DNA of 22,193 bases from Thermoanaerobacterales bacterium UBA4880 (GTDB lineage Bacteria; Bacillota; Thermoanaerobacteria; Thermoanaerobacterales; UBA4877), in assembly GCA_002399285.1 (NCBI GenBank), contig DHDI01000009.1, positions 10,121 to 32,313 of the forward strand, written 5' to 3'. Below the pieces are notes generated by a model. It saw only the letters and a list, made by a program, of their open reading frames with translations. It was not told where the DNA came from and made no database searches. The position numbers and the translations under genes were made by a program. Numbering within the stretch: position 1 is the stretch's first letter; the number at the start of each line of letters is the position of its first letter. Below, one piece after another: positions 6,725 through 14,290 of this stretch.

Positions 6725-9358
6725 ATGGATCTTCCAAAAACCTATGATCCTCATGATTTTGAAGAGAGGATATATAATGATTGGATCGAAAAGGGATATT
6801 TTAAGCCTATTATCAACAGGGACAAAAAACCTTTTACCGTGGTCATGCCGCCTCCGAACATCACCGGACAGCTTCATGTCGGTCATGCACTGGATAATAC
6901 CATGCAGGATATACTGGTAAGGTGGAAGAGGATGCAGGGTATACCTACGCTCTGGATACCGGGCACGGATCATGCCAGCATTGCCACCGAGGCTAGGATC
7001 GTCGCTATGCTCAAAGAAGAAGGTCTTACAAAGGAACAGATCGGCAGAGAGGAATTTTTGAAGAGGGCCTGGCAGTGGAAGGATAAGTATGGAGGACGTA
7101 TAGTGGAGCAGCTCAAGAAGATGGGTTCTTCATGCGACTGGTCGCGGGAGAGATTTACTATGGATGAACAATGCTCCAAAGCGGTGAGAAGATTCTTTGT
7201 AAGCCTATATGACAAAGGGCTCATATATAAGGGCGACAGGATCATAAACTGGTGTCCCGGCTGTAAGACTGCCATATCCGATGCCGAGGTGGAGCATAAG
7301 GATGAAAACGGTCATCTGTGGTATGTAAGATATCCCTTTAAAGAGGGCGGCGGATACGTTACCATTGCCACCACACGGCCGGAGACTATGCTGGGGGATA
7401 CGGCGGTGGCGGTAAACCCCACAGACGAAAGGTATGCGGATTTAGTAGGTAAGATGCTTATACTGCCGGTCGTGGGCAGGGAAATACCCATTGTAGCCGA
7501 CGATTATGTGGATAAGGAGTACGGCACGGGCGCCGTAAAGGTCACGCCTTCCCATGACCCCAATGACTTTGAGTGCGGTGAAAGACACGATCTTCCCAGG
7601 ATCCAGGTGATAGGCGAGGACGGCAGCATGACTGCGGAGGCCGGAGAATACGCGGGTTTAGATAGGTATGAAGCCAGAAAGAAAATAGTGGATGAACTGA
7701 AAAGACAAGGGCTGTTGGAAAAGACGGAGGACATTGTCCACAGCGTCGGCCACTGCTGCCGCTGCGATACCATAATCGAGCCGCTGATCTCAAAACAATG
7801 GTTTGTTAAAATGGAACCGCTGGCGAAACCTGCACTTGAGGCTGTGGAGAATGGGGATGTCAAAATAGTTCCCGACAGGTTTGCCAAGGTCTACAGCAAT
7901 TGGCTGGAAAACATCAGAGACTGGTGTATTTCCCGGCAGCTATGGTGGGGACACAGAATACCGGCATGGTATTGCGACGACTGCGGAGAAATAACCGTAT
8001 CCGAGGATGAACCGGAGGTCTGCGGTCATTGTGGCAGCGGCAACATCCATCAGGATGAAGACGTGCTGGACACATGGTTCAGTTCCGGACTATGGCCGTT
8101 TTCCACGATGGGTTGGCCAGATGATACCGAAGATCTGGACTATTTTTATCCTACCAGTGTCCTTGTGACCGGATATGACATAATATTCTTCTGGGTGGCC
8201 AGGATGATCTTTTCCGGTTTGGAAGCCACGGGGAAGAAACCCTTTGAGTACGTCGTCATTCATGGATTGATAAGAGACGATGAGGGGAGAAAGATGAGCA
8301 AGTCTCTGGGCAATGGTATCGATCCCATTGAAGTAATAGACAAATATGGAGCCGACACGCTCAGGTTCACTTTGGCTACAAATAATTCCCCGGGAAATGA
8401 TATAAGATTTTCCTGGGACCGGGCTGAGGCAAGCAGAAATTTCGCCAATAAACTGTGGAATGCTACAAGATTCGCTCTTCTCAATATGGAGATAGACCGT
8501 GTTGCGGAGATACCCTTTGATAAGCTGGATATGTCGGATAAATGGATACTGTCGAGGCTCAATAAACTTATCAGGGAGGTGGACTCAAACCTCGATAGGT
8601 TTGAATTGGGCCTGGCCGCTTCAAAGCTTTACGATTTTATCTGGAATGAATTCTGCGACTGGTATATAGAGGCATCCAAGGCAAGGCTGTACGGAAGCGA
8701 CAGAGAGGAAAAGACGGTGTGCGAAACGGTTTTGAGATATGTTTTGGACAATACGCTCCGGCTGCTTCATCCCTTTATGCCGTTTATAACCGAGGAGCTT
8801 TGGCAACAGCTGCCGCACGAAGGTGAATCCATCATGACGGCAAGCTGGCCGGTATACGATGAAAAGCTGGAATTTGAAAAAGAGGAATATGATTTTGCCG
8901 TATTGATGGAAGTTATAAGATCCATCAGGAATATACGTTCCGAAGAAGGCGTGCCCCCATCCAAAAGAGTGAAGGTCATAGTCAGGCCTACCGATGATAG
9001 GTCCAAGAAAATATTGGACGGCGGAGAGGAATATATAAAGAAGCTGGGTTATGCAGAGGAAGTGGATATCATGGATGAAAAGCCGTCGGAGAAAGCCATG
9101 AGGAGCGCCGTTCTCTCCGATATGGAGATATATATTCCGCTGACCGATCTTATTGATATTGACAAAGAGATAGAAAAGTTGAATAATGATAAACAGAAAA
9201 TAGAGAGCGAGATCAAGAGATCTGCCGATATGCTTGCCAATGAAGGCTTTGTCAAAAAAGCCCCCGCACATGTGGTGGAGAATGAAAGGAGCAAACTCGC
9301 CAAATATAAGGAGACCTTGGATAAAATAGAGGACAGGATAAGCACTTTGATTGATTAA
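6725..9358 (+). CDS. valS: Valyl-tRNA synthetase
   Basis: The class Ia enzyme charges tRNA-Val with valine in the cytoplasm. The 877-aa product has the normal length. It shows the HIGH-type motif HVGH (residues 51-54, after PPPNITGQL), the CP1 editing domain with [15 protein letters not shown], Cys-rich zinc motifs (for example CRCD and CDDCGE..CGHCGS), the KMSKS loop (523-527), the anticodon-binding domain and a C-terminal coiled coil (last ~70 residues) typical of ValRS. I use the ATG at 6725, preceded by AAAGGAGGAG. Upstream in-frame codons run through the T-box terminator and are not translated. It is the first gene of a likely valS-GNAT-folC operon under the T-box. Confidence 0.98.
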   Translation: MDLPKTYDPHDFEERIYNDWIEKGYFKPIINRDKKPFTVVMPPPNITGQLHVGHALDNTMQDILVRWKRMQGIPTLWIPGTDHASIATEARIVAMLKEEGLTKEQIGREEFLKRAWQWKDKYGGRIVEQLKKMGSSCDWSRERFTMDEQCSKAVRRFFVSLYDKGLIYKGDRIINWCPGCKTAISDAEVEHKDENGHLWYVRYPFKEGGGYVTIATTRPETMLGDTAVAVNPTDERYADLVGKMLILPVVGREIPIVADDYVDKEYGTGAVKVTPSHDPNDFECGERHDLPRIQVIGEDGSMTAEAGEYAGLDRYEARKKIVDELKRQGLLEKTEDIVHSVGHCCRCDTIIEPLISKQWFVKMEPLAKPALEAVENGDVKIVPDRFAKVYSNWLENIRDWCISRQLWWGHRIPAWYCDDCGEITVSEDEPEVCGHCGSGNIHQDEDVLDTWFSSGLWPFSTMGWPDDTEDLDYFYPTSVLVTGYDIIFFWVARMIFSGLEATGKKPFEYVVIHGLIRDDEGRKMSKSLGNGIDPIEVIDKYGADTLRFTLATNNSPGNDIRFSWDRAEASRNFANKLWNATRFALLNMEIDRVAEIPFDKLDMSDKWILSRLNKLIREVDSNLDRFELGLAASKLYDFIWNEFCDWYIEASKARLYGSDREEKTVCETVLRYVLDNTLRLLHPFMPFITEELWQQLPHEGESIMTASWPVYDEKLEFEKEEYDFAVLMEVIRSIRNIRSEEGVPPSKRVKVIVRPTDDRSKKILDGGEEYIKKLGYAEEVDIMDEKPSEKAMRSAVLSDMEIYIPLTDLIDIDKEIEKLNNDKQKIESEIKRSADMLANEGFVKKAPAHVVENERSKLAKYKETLDKIEDRISTLID

Positions 9359-9375
9359 AGCTCCGGGGAGGCGCT

Positions 9376-9918
9376 ATGATGTTTTTTCTTGCCAGAAAGC
9401 CCAGAATCCATAATGATGAGATAGAGCTGAGAGAGGCCGTTCCTTCCGATGCAAGGGGTATTATTGAAGTGGCCGGTGCCGTCGGCAGGGAAAAGATCTA
9501 TAATGTGTCCGAGGGTTTCGGATACAGCGAGGCTGAAGAGAGAAACTTGATAGCCAGAGCGGTGAGGAGCAGGGACTTAGTTTTGGTTGCCGAAGAAGGC
9601 GGCAGGATCGTCGGTTTTTTGACCTTGATGAGATATTTCGGCGGGCGTTCACCAAAGGTCCAGCATGTGGGTGAAATAGGGATAAATATATTGGATGGAT
9701 ACAGGAACAAGGGCTTGGGCTATAAAATGATGGATTATGCAATAGATTGGGCCAGAAACAAGGGCTATATCAAATTATGCCTGAGCGTATTCAGTACCAA
9801 TGAAAGAGCCGCCAGTCTTTATAAAAAATGCGGTTTTATGGAGGAGGGAAGGAGAAGGGCCCAATTCAAGATAGACGATGAGTATGCGGATGAGATAGAC
9901 ATGGGCCTCTTTCTGTAA
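9376..9918 (+). CDS. GNAT-family N-acetyltransferase
   Basis: The 180-aa product has a complete GNAT fold: LREAVPSDARGIIEV at the start, a central VAEEGGRIVGFLTL strand pair, the acetyl-CoA loop YRNKGLGYKMMDYAIDWA (about 113-130), and the C-terminal LSVFSTNERAASLYKKCGF motif. That last motif is typical of acetyltransferases acting on small molecules or protein N-termini, but the acceptor cannot be told from the sequence. It starts 17 bp after valS with a GGGGAGG site and ends 5 bp before folC, so it is probably co-transcribed with both. Confidence 0.9.
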   Translation: MMFFLARKPRIHNDEIELREAVPSDARGIIEVAGAVGREKIYNVSEGFGYSEAEERNLIARAVRSRDLVLVAEEGGRIVGFLTLMRYFGGRSPKVQHVGEIGINILDGYRNKGLGYKMMDYAIDWARNKGYIKLCLSVFSTNERAASLYKKCGFMEEGRRRAQFKIDDEYADEIDMGLFL

Positions 9919-9923
9919 TTTAT

Positions 9924-11207
9924 ATGAACTATAGGGAAACTATCGATTGGATACATTCCGTCAACAGGTTTGGAATGAAGCTGGGGCTGGACAATATCAA
10001 AGCATTGACCGCTGCCCTTGGGAATCCGCAGGACAGCTATAAGATCATACATGTTGCCGGCACGAATGGGAAAGGCTCCGTTTGCGCGATGACGGCGTCA
10101 ATCCTGCGGGAGGCCGGCTATAAAGTTGGACTGTATATATCTCCTTATCTGGAGGAGTTTAACGAGCGCATACAGATAGATGGTGAGAATATCTCCGATG
10201 AGGATCTTGCCGGGCTCGCCACGCAGGTAAAGGGCATCATTGACGGCATGGTTTCCAAGGGTCTCACACATCCCACGGAATTTGAAGTGGACACGGCCAT
10301 AGGCCTTAAATATTTTCAACAGCAAAAGGTTGATTTTGCGGTGATCGAGGTAGGGCTTGGAGGAAGGTTTGACGCCACCAATGTGGTGATGCCGCTCGTA
10401 AGCGTTATTACCAATATAGGCTATGACCACATGGATATATTGGGGGATACGCTGCCCAAGATAGCCTTTGAGAAGGCGGGGATCATAAAAAAAGGCGGCA
10501 GGGTAACGGCTTATCCTCAGCAAGATGACGTGATGGACGTCATAAAAGCCAAGTGCCGGGAGGAGGGTGCGTACCTTACGGTAGTGGACAGCAGCAAGAT
10601 AAAACCGAAGTTCGCGTCGCCGGACGGCCAGGCCTTTGAATACGGGGACCTTAAAGATCTCAGGATATCGCTGCTGGGAGAGCATCAAATGCTCAATGCA
10701 GCTACCGCCGTGGATGCCGTACGCAGCCTGAAATACTATGGTATAGAGATAGCAGACGACACTATCAAAAGGGGACTGCAAAGGGCAAAATGGCCGGGCC
10801 GTTTGGAGATAATGAAAAGGCATCCGTACGTCGTCATAGACGGCGCACATAATCCCCAGAGCGCCGGCGTACTCAGGAAGGCCATAGAGGATCTCTTTGA
10901 TTATAAAAGGCTGGTGCTTGTGACCGGCATACTGAAGGATAAGGACGTTGGCGGGATACTCAATATCCTGTTGCCCATGGCCGGCGCGGCCGTACTCACA
11001 AGTCCAATGAGTCCGCGGGCCATGCCGGCGCAGGAATTAAACGGCATGGTAAAGCATATAAGACCCGAATTGGAAACATACTGCGAAGAGGATATTGAAA
11101 CTGCGGTAACAAAAGGTATGGAGCTGACGGGTGAGGGAGACGTTCTTCTTATATGCGGTTCTCTCTATCTCATAGGGCTGGTCAGAAAAATTTTAAAGAA
11201 GATGTAA
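9924..11207 (+). CDS. folC: Folylpolyglutamate synthase / dihydrofolate synthase
   Basis: The 427-aa protein belongs to the Mur-ligase-like family that adds glutamate to folates (and often to dihydropteroate). It has the P-loop HVAGTNGKGSV (about 43-53), the omega-loop region SPYLEEFNERIQI, the VGLGGRFDATNV motif, and the C-terminal domain starting with WPGRLEIM and VIDGAHNPQSAGVLR. Length and motif order are those of bacterial FolC. It follows the acetyltransferase gene by only 5 bp. No good ribosome site is visible, so translation probably depends on coupling. valS-folC neighbourhood is common in Bacillota. Confidence 0.97.
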   Translation: MNYRETIDWIHSVNRFGMKLGLDNIKALTAALGNPQDSYKIIHVAGTNGKGSVCAMTASILREAGYKVGLYISPYLEEFNERIQIDGENISDEDLAGLATQVKGIIDGMVSKGLTHPTEFEVDTAIGLKYFQQQKVDFAVIEVGLGGRFDATNVVMPLVSVITNIGYDHMDILGDTLPKIAFEKAGIIKKGGRVTAYPQQDDVMDVIKAKCREEGAYLTVVDSSKIKPKFASPDGQAFEYGDLKDLRISLLGEHQMLNAATAVDAVRSLKYYGIEIADDTIKRGLQRAKWPGRLEIMKRHPYVVIDGAHNPQSAGVLRKAIEDLFDYKRLVLVTGILKDKDVGGILNILLPMAGAAVLTSPMSPRAMPAQELNGMVKHIRPELETYCEEDIETAVTKGMELTGEGDVLLICGSLYLIGLVRKILKKM

Positions 11208-11217
11208 TATGGATAAG

Positions 11218-11265
11218 CCCCTTTAGAATAACCATATATAAAATTATTCTAAGAGGGGTGTTTTT
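11218..11265 (+). terminator. Stem-loop after folC that contains the next ribosome site
   Basis: CCCCTTTAGAATAA (11218-11231) pairs with TTATTCTAAGAGGGG (11244-11258) with a one-base bulge, followed by TG and T5. It fits a terminator for the valS operon. However, GAGGGG, the ribosome site of the 65-aa gene starting at 11266, is the 3' arm, so the same fold would also block translation of read-through mRNA. Confidence 0.7.
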
Positions 11266-11463
11266 ATGGATGGAGAAAAGCTTCTCTTTGAAATCGATGA
11301 TGCGCTTAAGGATATGAAACTCGCAGAAGAAGGCCTGGACGACGCTGAGAAAAGATATCAATTCGCCTGTGAAAGATACAGATATCTCTTGACAAGGGCA
11401 AGGGAAATGAATCTGAAATGGAATACGGATAAGTTATATAAGAAATTAATACAAGACAGATAG
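11266..11463 (+). CDS. Small charged coiled-coil protein of unknown function
   Basis: The 65-aa product is highly charged and predicted helical (KLLFEIDDALKDMKLAEEGL, then YQFACERYRYLLTRAREMN). It has no signal peptide or membrane segment. The pattern 'aromatic-x2-A-x-E-R-Y-x-YLL-x-RAR' is faintly like the DUF2508/YaaL group, but I cannot confirm that. Its ribosome site lies within a hairpin arm. It sits between folC and the subtilase gene, each separated by a stem-loop, so it may be expressed alone. Confidence 0.65.
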   Translation: MDGEKLLFEIDDALKDMKLAEEGLDDAEKRYQFACERYRYLLTRAREMNLKWNTDKLYKKLIQDR

Positions 11464-11473
11464 GTGTCACAGC

Positions 11474-11513
11474 TCCCCCCTGAATCATATTAATGATAAT
11501 AGAACAGGGGGGA
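11474..11513 (+). promoter_or_regulatory. Stem-loop that sequesters the subtilase ribosome site
   Basis: TCCCCCCTG (11474-11482) is the exact complement of CAGGGGGGA (11505-11513), with an inner ATCAT-ATTA-ATGAT fold. The G-run is also the only ribosome site for the ATG at 11519. No T-run follows, so translational control is more likely than termination. Confidence 0.6.
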
Positions 11514-11518
11514 TTTCT

Positions 11519-12700
11519 ATGTTCAGGATTCCGAAGACGCCTAAGATCATCTTTGTCACGGAAAGCATCCCTGAAGGTTATGTTTCCTATGGCTTGTCGC
11601 TTATAGGCGCACAAACCATGTGGGATAGGACAAAAGGGGAGAATGTTGTCGTCGCGGTGATAGATACCGGGATAGATTATAGGCATCCCGAATTGAAAGA
11701 TAGAGTTATGGGCGGTAAAGATTTTACAGGCTCTAAGGATTTTATTGATGATAACGGTCACGGGACGCATGTCGCCGGCATAATAGCCGCCTCGGGCCAA
11801 AAAATATCGGGAGTCGCTCCCAAAGCCAATCTTTTGGCGGTCAAGGTATTGGATAAAGATGGCGGGGGACGTGACGAGGATGTGGCCGACGGTATTGCGT
11901 GGGCCGTGGAGAACGGGGCGGAGATCATATCCATGAGTTTCGGATCAGCCGACCCCAGTCCTGCGGTGAGGCAGGCGGTCAGGTTCGCATATAAAAAGGG
12001 TGCCGTTCTTATTGCGGCAGCCGGCAACGAAGGGGATGAAAACATCGACTCCGATACTGTGGATTATCCGGCCAAGTACCAGGAGACGATAGCGGTAGCC
12101 GCCGTTGATGCCAAGAAGATCGTGGCGCCGTTTTCAAGCAAGGGTCCCGAGGTCGATGTGGCGGGTCCCGGTGTCGATATATACTCCACATATTTAAAAG
12201 GAAAATACGCATATCTGTCGGGAACCTCCATGGCCACTCCGCATATATCGGGAGCGGCCGCACTCATATTGTCCGATTGCAAGCGTGTTATGGGACACAA
12301 GATGACGCCGCAGGAAGTTAAGAACTATCTCATCATGCATACGGAAGACCTCGGTCCCAAGGGGAAAGACAATGCATATGGATATGGACTGTTCACATTT
12401 AATTACGGGGCTACTCTGCCATCCAAGGCCAAAGAGATAAAGATCAGGCTGGATAAAGGACGCACACGTATGAACGGTATGGTCCAGTTGGGGTCAAAGG
12501 TAGCCGTCATCGATGGCAACGAGGTAGACATGGGCGCCGAACCGTTCCAATTCGGAGACTGCGTGTATGTGTCGGCACAATTTTTGGCCGAACAGCTGGG
12601 TGCGAAGACCCAACTGAGCGCATCGGAGATGGAACTGATAATTTCGAATACCCGGGGAACCAGACTTGCCGACTTTACCGATGTGGACTCTGCCAAATAA
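11519..12700 (+). CDS. Subtilisin-like serine protease with a C-terminal Cu-amine-oxidase-N-like domain
   Basis: The 393-aa S8 peptidase has all active-site residues: Asp49 (VIDTGID), His81 (NGHGTHVAG), oxyanion Asn170 (AAGNEG) and Ser237 (GTSMATPH). There is no signal peptide and no I9 propeptide, as in cytoplasmic ISP-type subtilases. After about residue 315 a second domain follows (VAVIDGNEVDMGAEPFQFGDCVYV, AEQLGAKTQL). It resembles the copper-amine-oxidase N-like domain, which is usually found on exported proteins. That combination on an apparently cytoplasmic protease is odd. The start has a GGGGGG site that can pair with a C-run upstream. No neighbour suggests a substrate. Confidence 0.92.
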   Translation: MFRIPKTPKIIFVTESIPEGYVSYGLSLIGAQTMWDRTKGENVVVAVIDTGIDYRHPELKDRVMGGKDFTGSKDFIDDNGHGTHVAGIIAASGQKISGVAPKANLLAVKVLDKDGGGRDEDVADGIAWAVENGAEIISMSFGSADPSPAVRQAVRFAYKKGAVLIAAAGNEGDENIDSDTVDYPAKYQETIAVAAVDAKKIVAPFSSKGPEVDVAGPGVDIYSTYLKGKYAYLSGTSMATPHISGAAALILSDCKRVMGHKMTPQEVKNYLIMHTEDLGPKGKDNAYGYGLFTFNYGATLPSKAKEIKIRLDKGRTRMNGMVQLGSKVAVIDGNEVDMGAEPFQFGDCVYVSAQFLAEQLGAKTQLSASEMELIISNTRGTRLADFTDVDSAK

Positions 12701-12756
12701 GTGAATTAATTATATTGATTAAAACTGTCATATGTGTTAAAATATAATTCGTCAGT

Positions 12757-12832
12757 CGGGGCATAGCGCAGGTGGTAGCGCGCATGGTTCGGGACCATGA
12801 GGTCGCAGGTTCAAGTCCTGTTGCCCCGACCA
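12757..12832 (+). tRNA. tRNA-Pro(CGG) with encoded CCA
   Basis: A full cloverleaf of 76 nt is visible. The acceptor arm is CGGGGCA / TGCCCCG with discriminator A and CCA encoded. The anticodon stem is CATGG/CCATG with loop TTCGGGA and anticodon CGG at 12790-12792. The T arm is GCAGG-TTCAAGT-CCTGT. A -10 TATAAT lies at 12743-12748. Its 3' 45 nt are the integration target of the island that follows, and the gene stays intact because the island restores the 3' end. Confidence 0.97.
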
Positions 12833-12833
12833 T
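12788..12833 (+). repeat. Left attachment-site copy inside tRNA-Pro
   Basis: These 46 bases, from the anticodon loop through CCA plus one T, recur at 14192-14237 with a single mismatch (C12806 versus A14210). A direct repeat made of a tRNA 3' end is the usual crossover site left by tyrosine integrases. Confidence 0.85.
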
Positions 12834-12927
12834 TTAAATGTGGCAAAATAGCGGCTTTGCTGGTTTGTGAAATACACCCCATTTGTTAGACAGTATGGTA
12901 TACTGAAAAACAGGTGGGGTGATTTTT

Positions 12928-13126
12928 ATGCCAAAGGGGATATCAAGCAAGAAGTATACGGGAGAATTTAAGCAATAAGTAATAGAAACTATGCGGCAAG
13001 AGAAACTTAATTACCGCGGACAGAGCAGAAATTCGAAATCAATAGTCGTATAGTATTCGGCGCTGGGAACGCATCTATCTAGAAGAAGGTCCGTAAGGAT
13101 TGTACATCGAATGGCGCAGGCGTCGG
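12928..13126 (+). pseudogene. IS3-family OrfA fragment, broken
   Basis: From ATG 12928 the reading is MPKGISSKKYTGEFKQ, stop, VIETMRQEKLNYR. After a frameshift near 13018-13050 it continues with SIRRWERIYLEEGP, stop, GLYIEW. The HTH pattern (KYTGEFK...VIE, then RRWERIYLEEGPEGL) is that of IS3/IS150-type OrfA. At least two stops and frame changes inactivate it, and no OrfB integrase core follows. A ribosome site GGTGGGGTG precedes the ATG, and the bases from about 12865 may be the left IS end. Family assignment is by pattern only. Confidence 0.7.
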
Positions 13127-13374
13127 TATCTCCTTTGGCCTTTTTTACGTCCTTGCCGTTAATTTTGGATACCACTGCTATATGTTCCTCCGTCAGTTTT
13201 AACACCAATAACTCTTCCTTGGTCACAAGTTTATTTTTCTTTCTACTCTATGCTTTTTAAGTTGTTACCATGGTATAAGTTGAGTAACCAATAAAAAATA
13301 AGCCTGTTTAATGTCTATTGCTTGAAGACAATTATTTGAGCATATTTGGATTATTTCACCTCCGTACAGTTCTT

Positions 13375-13566
13375 TCAAGACTTAATTTCAATACCATATT
13401 TTTTTAATATCTCTTCTCTTTTTTCTTTAGTAGTATGGGGCTCTCCCATAATGTCTGTGATTCTGGCTCTAAACTTATCATGGTCAGACATATATTTGTA
13501 AGCAACACCTCTTTGTTTGCTTGTTAATTTTACAAACTCTTCAAATGGTAGTTTATTCTCACTCAT
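13375..13566 (-). CDS. Small phage-type protein with SDHDKF motif
   Basis: The 63-aa product reads MSENKLPFEEFVKLTSKQRG, then YMSDHDKFRARI, ending in a charged helix. Short proteins with 'LSDHDKF' after an FEEF-KL start occur near head genes in clostridial phages, in my recollection; no function is known. The GGAGGAG ribosome site lies in the end of the upstream ORF, and the two overlap by 8 bp, so they were once translated together. Codon use is AT-rich, unlike the chromosome on the left. Confidence 0.5.
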   Translation of the reverse strand: MSENKLPFEEFVKLTSKQRGVAYKYMSDHDKFRARITDIMGEPHTTKEKREEILKKYGIEIKS

Positions 13567-13753
13567 TATACTCCTCCATGTTTATAATATATTTATCCTC
13601 TTTCTTGCTAATATCAAGGATTTTAAACTTTGGATCTCTTTGATATAATACTTCTTCTTCCATTGGATTATATTTTGAAATATCTTTCCCTTGCTTAGAG
13701 TTTATTATATTAATCTGCACTTGTCCATCAGGATTATATGTGAGTTGATTCAA
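13559..13753 (-). pseudogene. C-terminal fragment of a phage head / ADP-ribosyltransferase-like protein
   Basis: The 64-aa reading (TTG at 13753 or earlier, bounded by a TGA upstream) has the pattern K-GKDISKYNPMEEEVLYQRDPKFKILD...EEYNE. A final 'E-EVL-x-R-x-x-KFKVLD' strand followed by an acidic end is typical of the C-terminus of ADP-ribosyltransferase-fold domains, including those fused to SPP1 gp7-like head proteins. The N-terminal hundreds of residues are missing, because the toxin locus begins within 50 bp upstream. I therefore treat it as a gene remnant created by the deletion that shrank the island. Confidence 0.5.
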
Positions 13754-13801
13754 ATATTCCTGTAGATATCATAATGGATAATATTAAAATCCTTCGGTAG
13801 C

Positions 13802-13830
13802 TTGTACAGCAAAAGGCAATGATGTAAAAT
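13802..13830 (+). promoter_or_regulatory. Promoter of the small toxin mRNA
   Basis: TTGTAC (13802-13807) and TAAAAT (13825-13830) are 17 bp apart. Transcription would start near 13837, giving a leader of about 55 nt before the 28-aa toxin ORF. Confidence 0.55.
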
Positions 13831-13891
13831 ATATCTAAGATAATCGGTCGCAGGTGTGGTTGCCACTTTCCCGCAAGGGAGGTGGATGCAT

Positions 13892-13978
13892 ATGATGAAT
13901 ACATACGAAACCTTATCTCTGATGATAGCTTTCGGAATGTTGGTCACAGCAATTCTGGGTTTTCCCAGAAAAAAATAA
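13892..13978 (+). CDS. Holin-like type I toxin peptide
   Basis: The 28-aa peptide is MMNTYETLSLMIAFGMLVTA followed by ILGFPRKK. This 'M-TYE-LSLMI-FG' start with one membrane helix and a basic tail is the hallmark of the small hydrophobic Hol-Tox/TxpA-BsrG-like toxins, which depolarise or damage the membrane when overproduced. Its strong GGGAGGTGG ribosome site (13877-13885) lies in a hairpin with CCACTTTCCC, and the 5' leader has a 10-nt complement in the 3' region. Both features keep such mRNAs silent. The peptide is shorter than most relatives and lacks the long tail, so activity is uncertain. The convergent antisense RNA is the expected antitoxin. Confidence 0.75.
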   Translation: MMNTYETLSLMIAFGMLVTAILGFPRKK

Positions 13979-14056
13979 ACCGCCCTGCTGAACCAGGACG
14001 ATTTAAAAAACTTTAAATTTGCTCTGGGCAACCACATTTGTGGTGCCGATTACCTT
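13969..14056 (-). ncRNA. Antisense RNA antitoxin of the holin-like toxin
   Basis: On the minus strand, TTTACT (14085-14090) and TATAAT (14063-14068) with a 16-bp spacer form a good promoter, so the RNA should start near 14056. It ends at a stem (14000-13994 with 13987-13981, CGTCCTG/CAGGGCG) followed by GTTTATTTTTTT. The transcript of about 85 nt overlaps the 3' end of the toxin mRNA, as RatA does with txpA. It carries a GGCACCACA..TGTGGTTGCC stem-loop that could be the pairing start site. The RNA is predicted from promoter and terminator only. Confidence 0.6.
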
Positions 14057-14191
14057 ACTTGTATTATACCATATATTCACAGATAGTAAACATAAAATTT
14101 TAGAGTCAATTGTCAAATTAAATTCTACCCCTTATCCTCTCAAGGTTGAAATTAGCATGGGAAAAGTGATATATTTTTGCAGCAATTAATA

Positions 14192-14237
14192 TTCGGGACC
14201 ATGAGGTCGAAGGTTCAAGTCCTGTTGCCCCGACCAT
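14192..14237 (+). repeat. Right attachment-site copy (3' end of tRNA-Pro)
   Basis: These 46 bases match tRNA-Pro 12788-12833 with one change (A at 14210) that breaks a T-stem pair. Only the 3' part of the tRNA is present, so it is a fossil site, not a gene. The hairpin at the end of the serine-recombinase element begins 2 bp further on. Confidence 0.85.
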
Positions 14238-14238
14238 G

Positions 14239-14290
14239 CGGAGTGTCCTTATAGGATTTGAGTATCCTATCAAGGACACTCCGTTTTTTT
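14239..14290 (+). terminator. Strong terminator at the element end
   Basis: CGGAGTGTCCTT pairs with AAGGACACTCCG, extended past one bulged C by ATAGGAT/ATCCTAT, giving 19 bp with a 6-nt loop and then T7. It acts on plus-strand transcripts entering the element. The minus-strand companion recombinase gene stops inside its 3' arm. On the minus strand no T-run follows. Confidence 0.85.

Larger units (their letters stand above)
12833..14191. mobile_element. Decayed island integrated at tRNA-Pro(CGG)
   Basis: The segment between the two tRNA-derived repeats is AT-rich and fragmentary. In order it contains a broken IS3-type OrfA, a stretch with no convincing gene (about 13,240-13,374), two short overlapping phage-head-like ORFs on the minus strand, and a type I toxin-antitoxin locus. 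There is no integrase, so the element can no longer move by itself. It is best read as the deleted remains of a prophage or similar island. Confidence 0.7.

Noticed and set aside
13011..13226. 71-aa minus-strand reading over the IS fragment (TKEELLVLKLTEEHIAVVSK and onward)
   Set aside because: Its first ~45 residues look protein-like, but the rest is antisense to the OrfA remnant, no ribosome site fits, and I recognise no family. It may be a gene scrap; I do not call it a gene.
13750..14037. 95-aa minus-strand reading across the toxin locus
   Set aside because: It is antisense to the toxin ORF and crosses the antisense-RNA terminator; composition is not protein-like.
14192..14237. Second tRNA gene
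   Set aside because: Only the 3' part from the anticodon loop on is present and one T-stem pair is broken, so it cannot fold as a tRNA.
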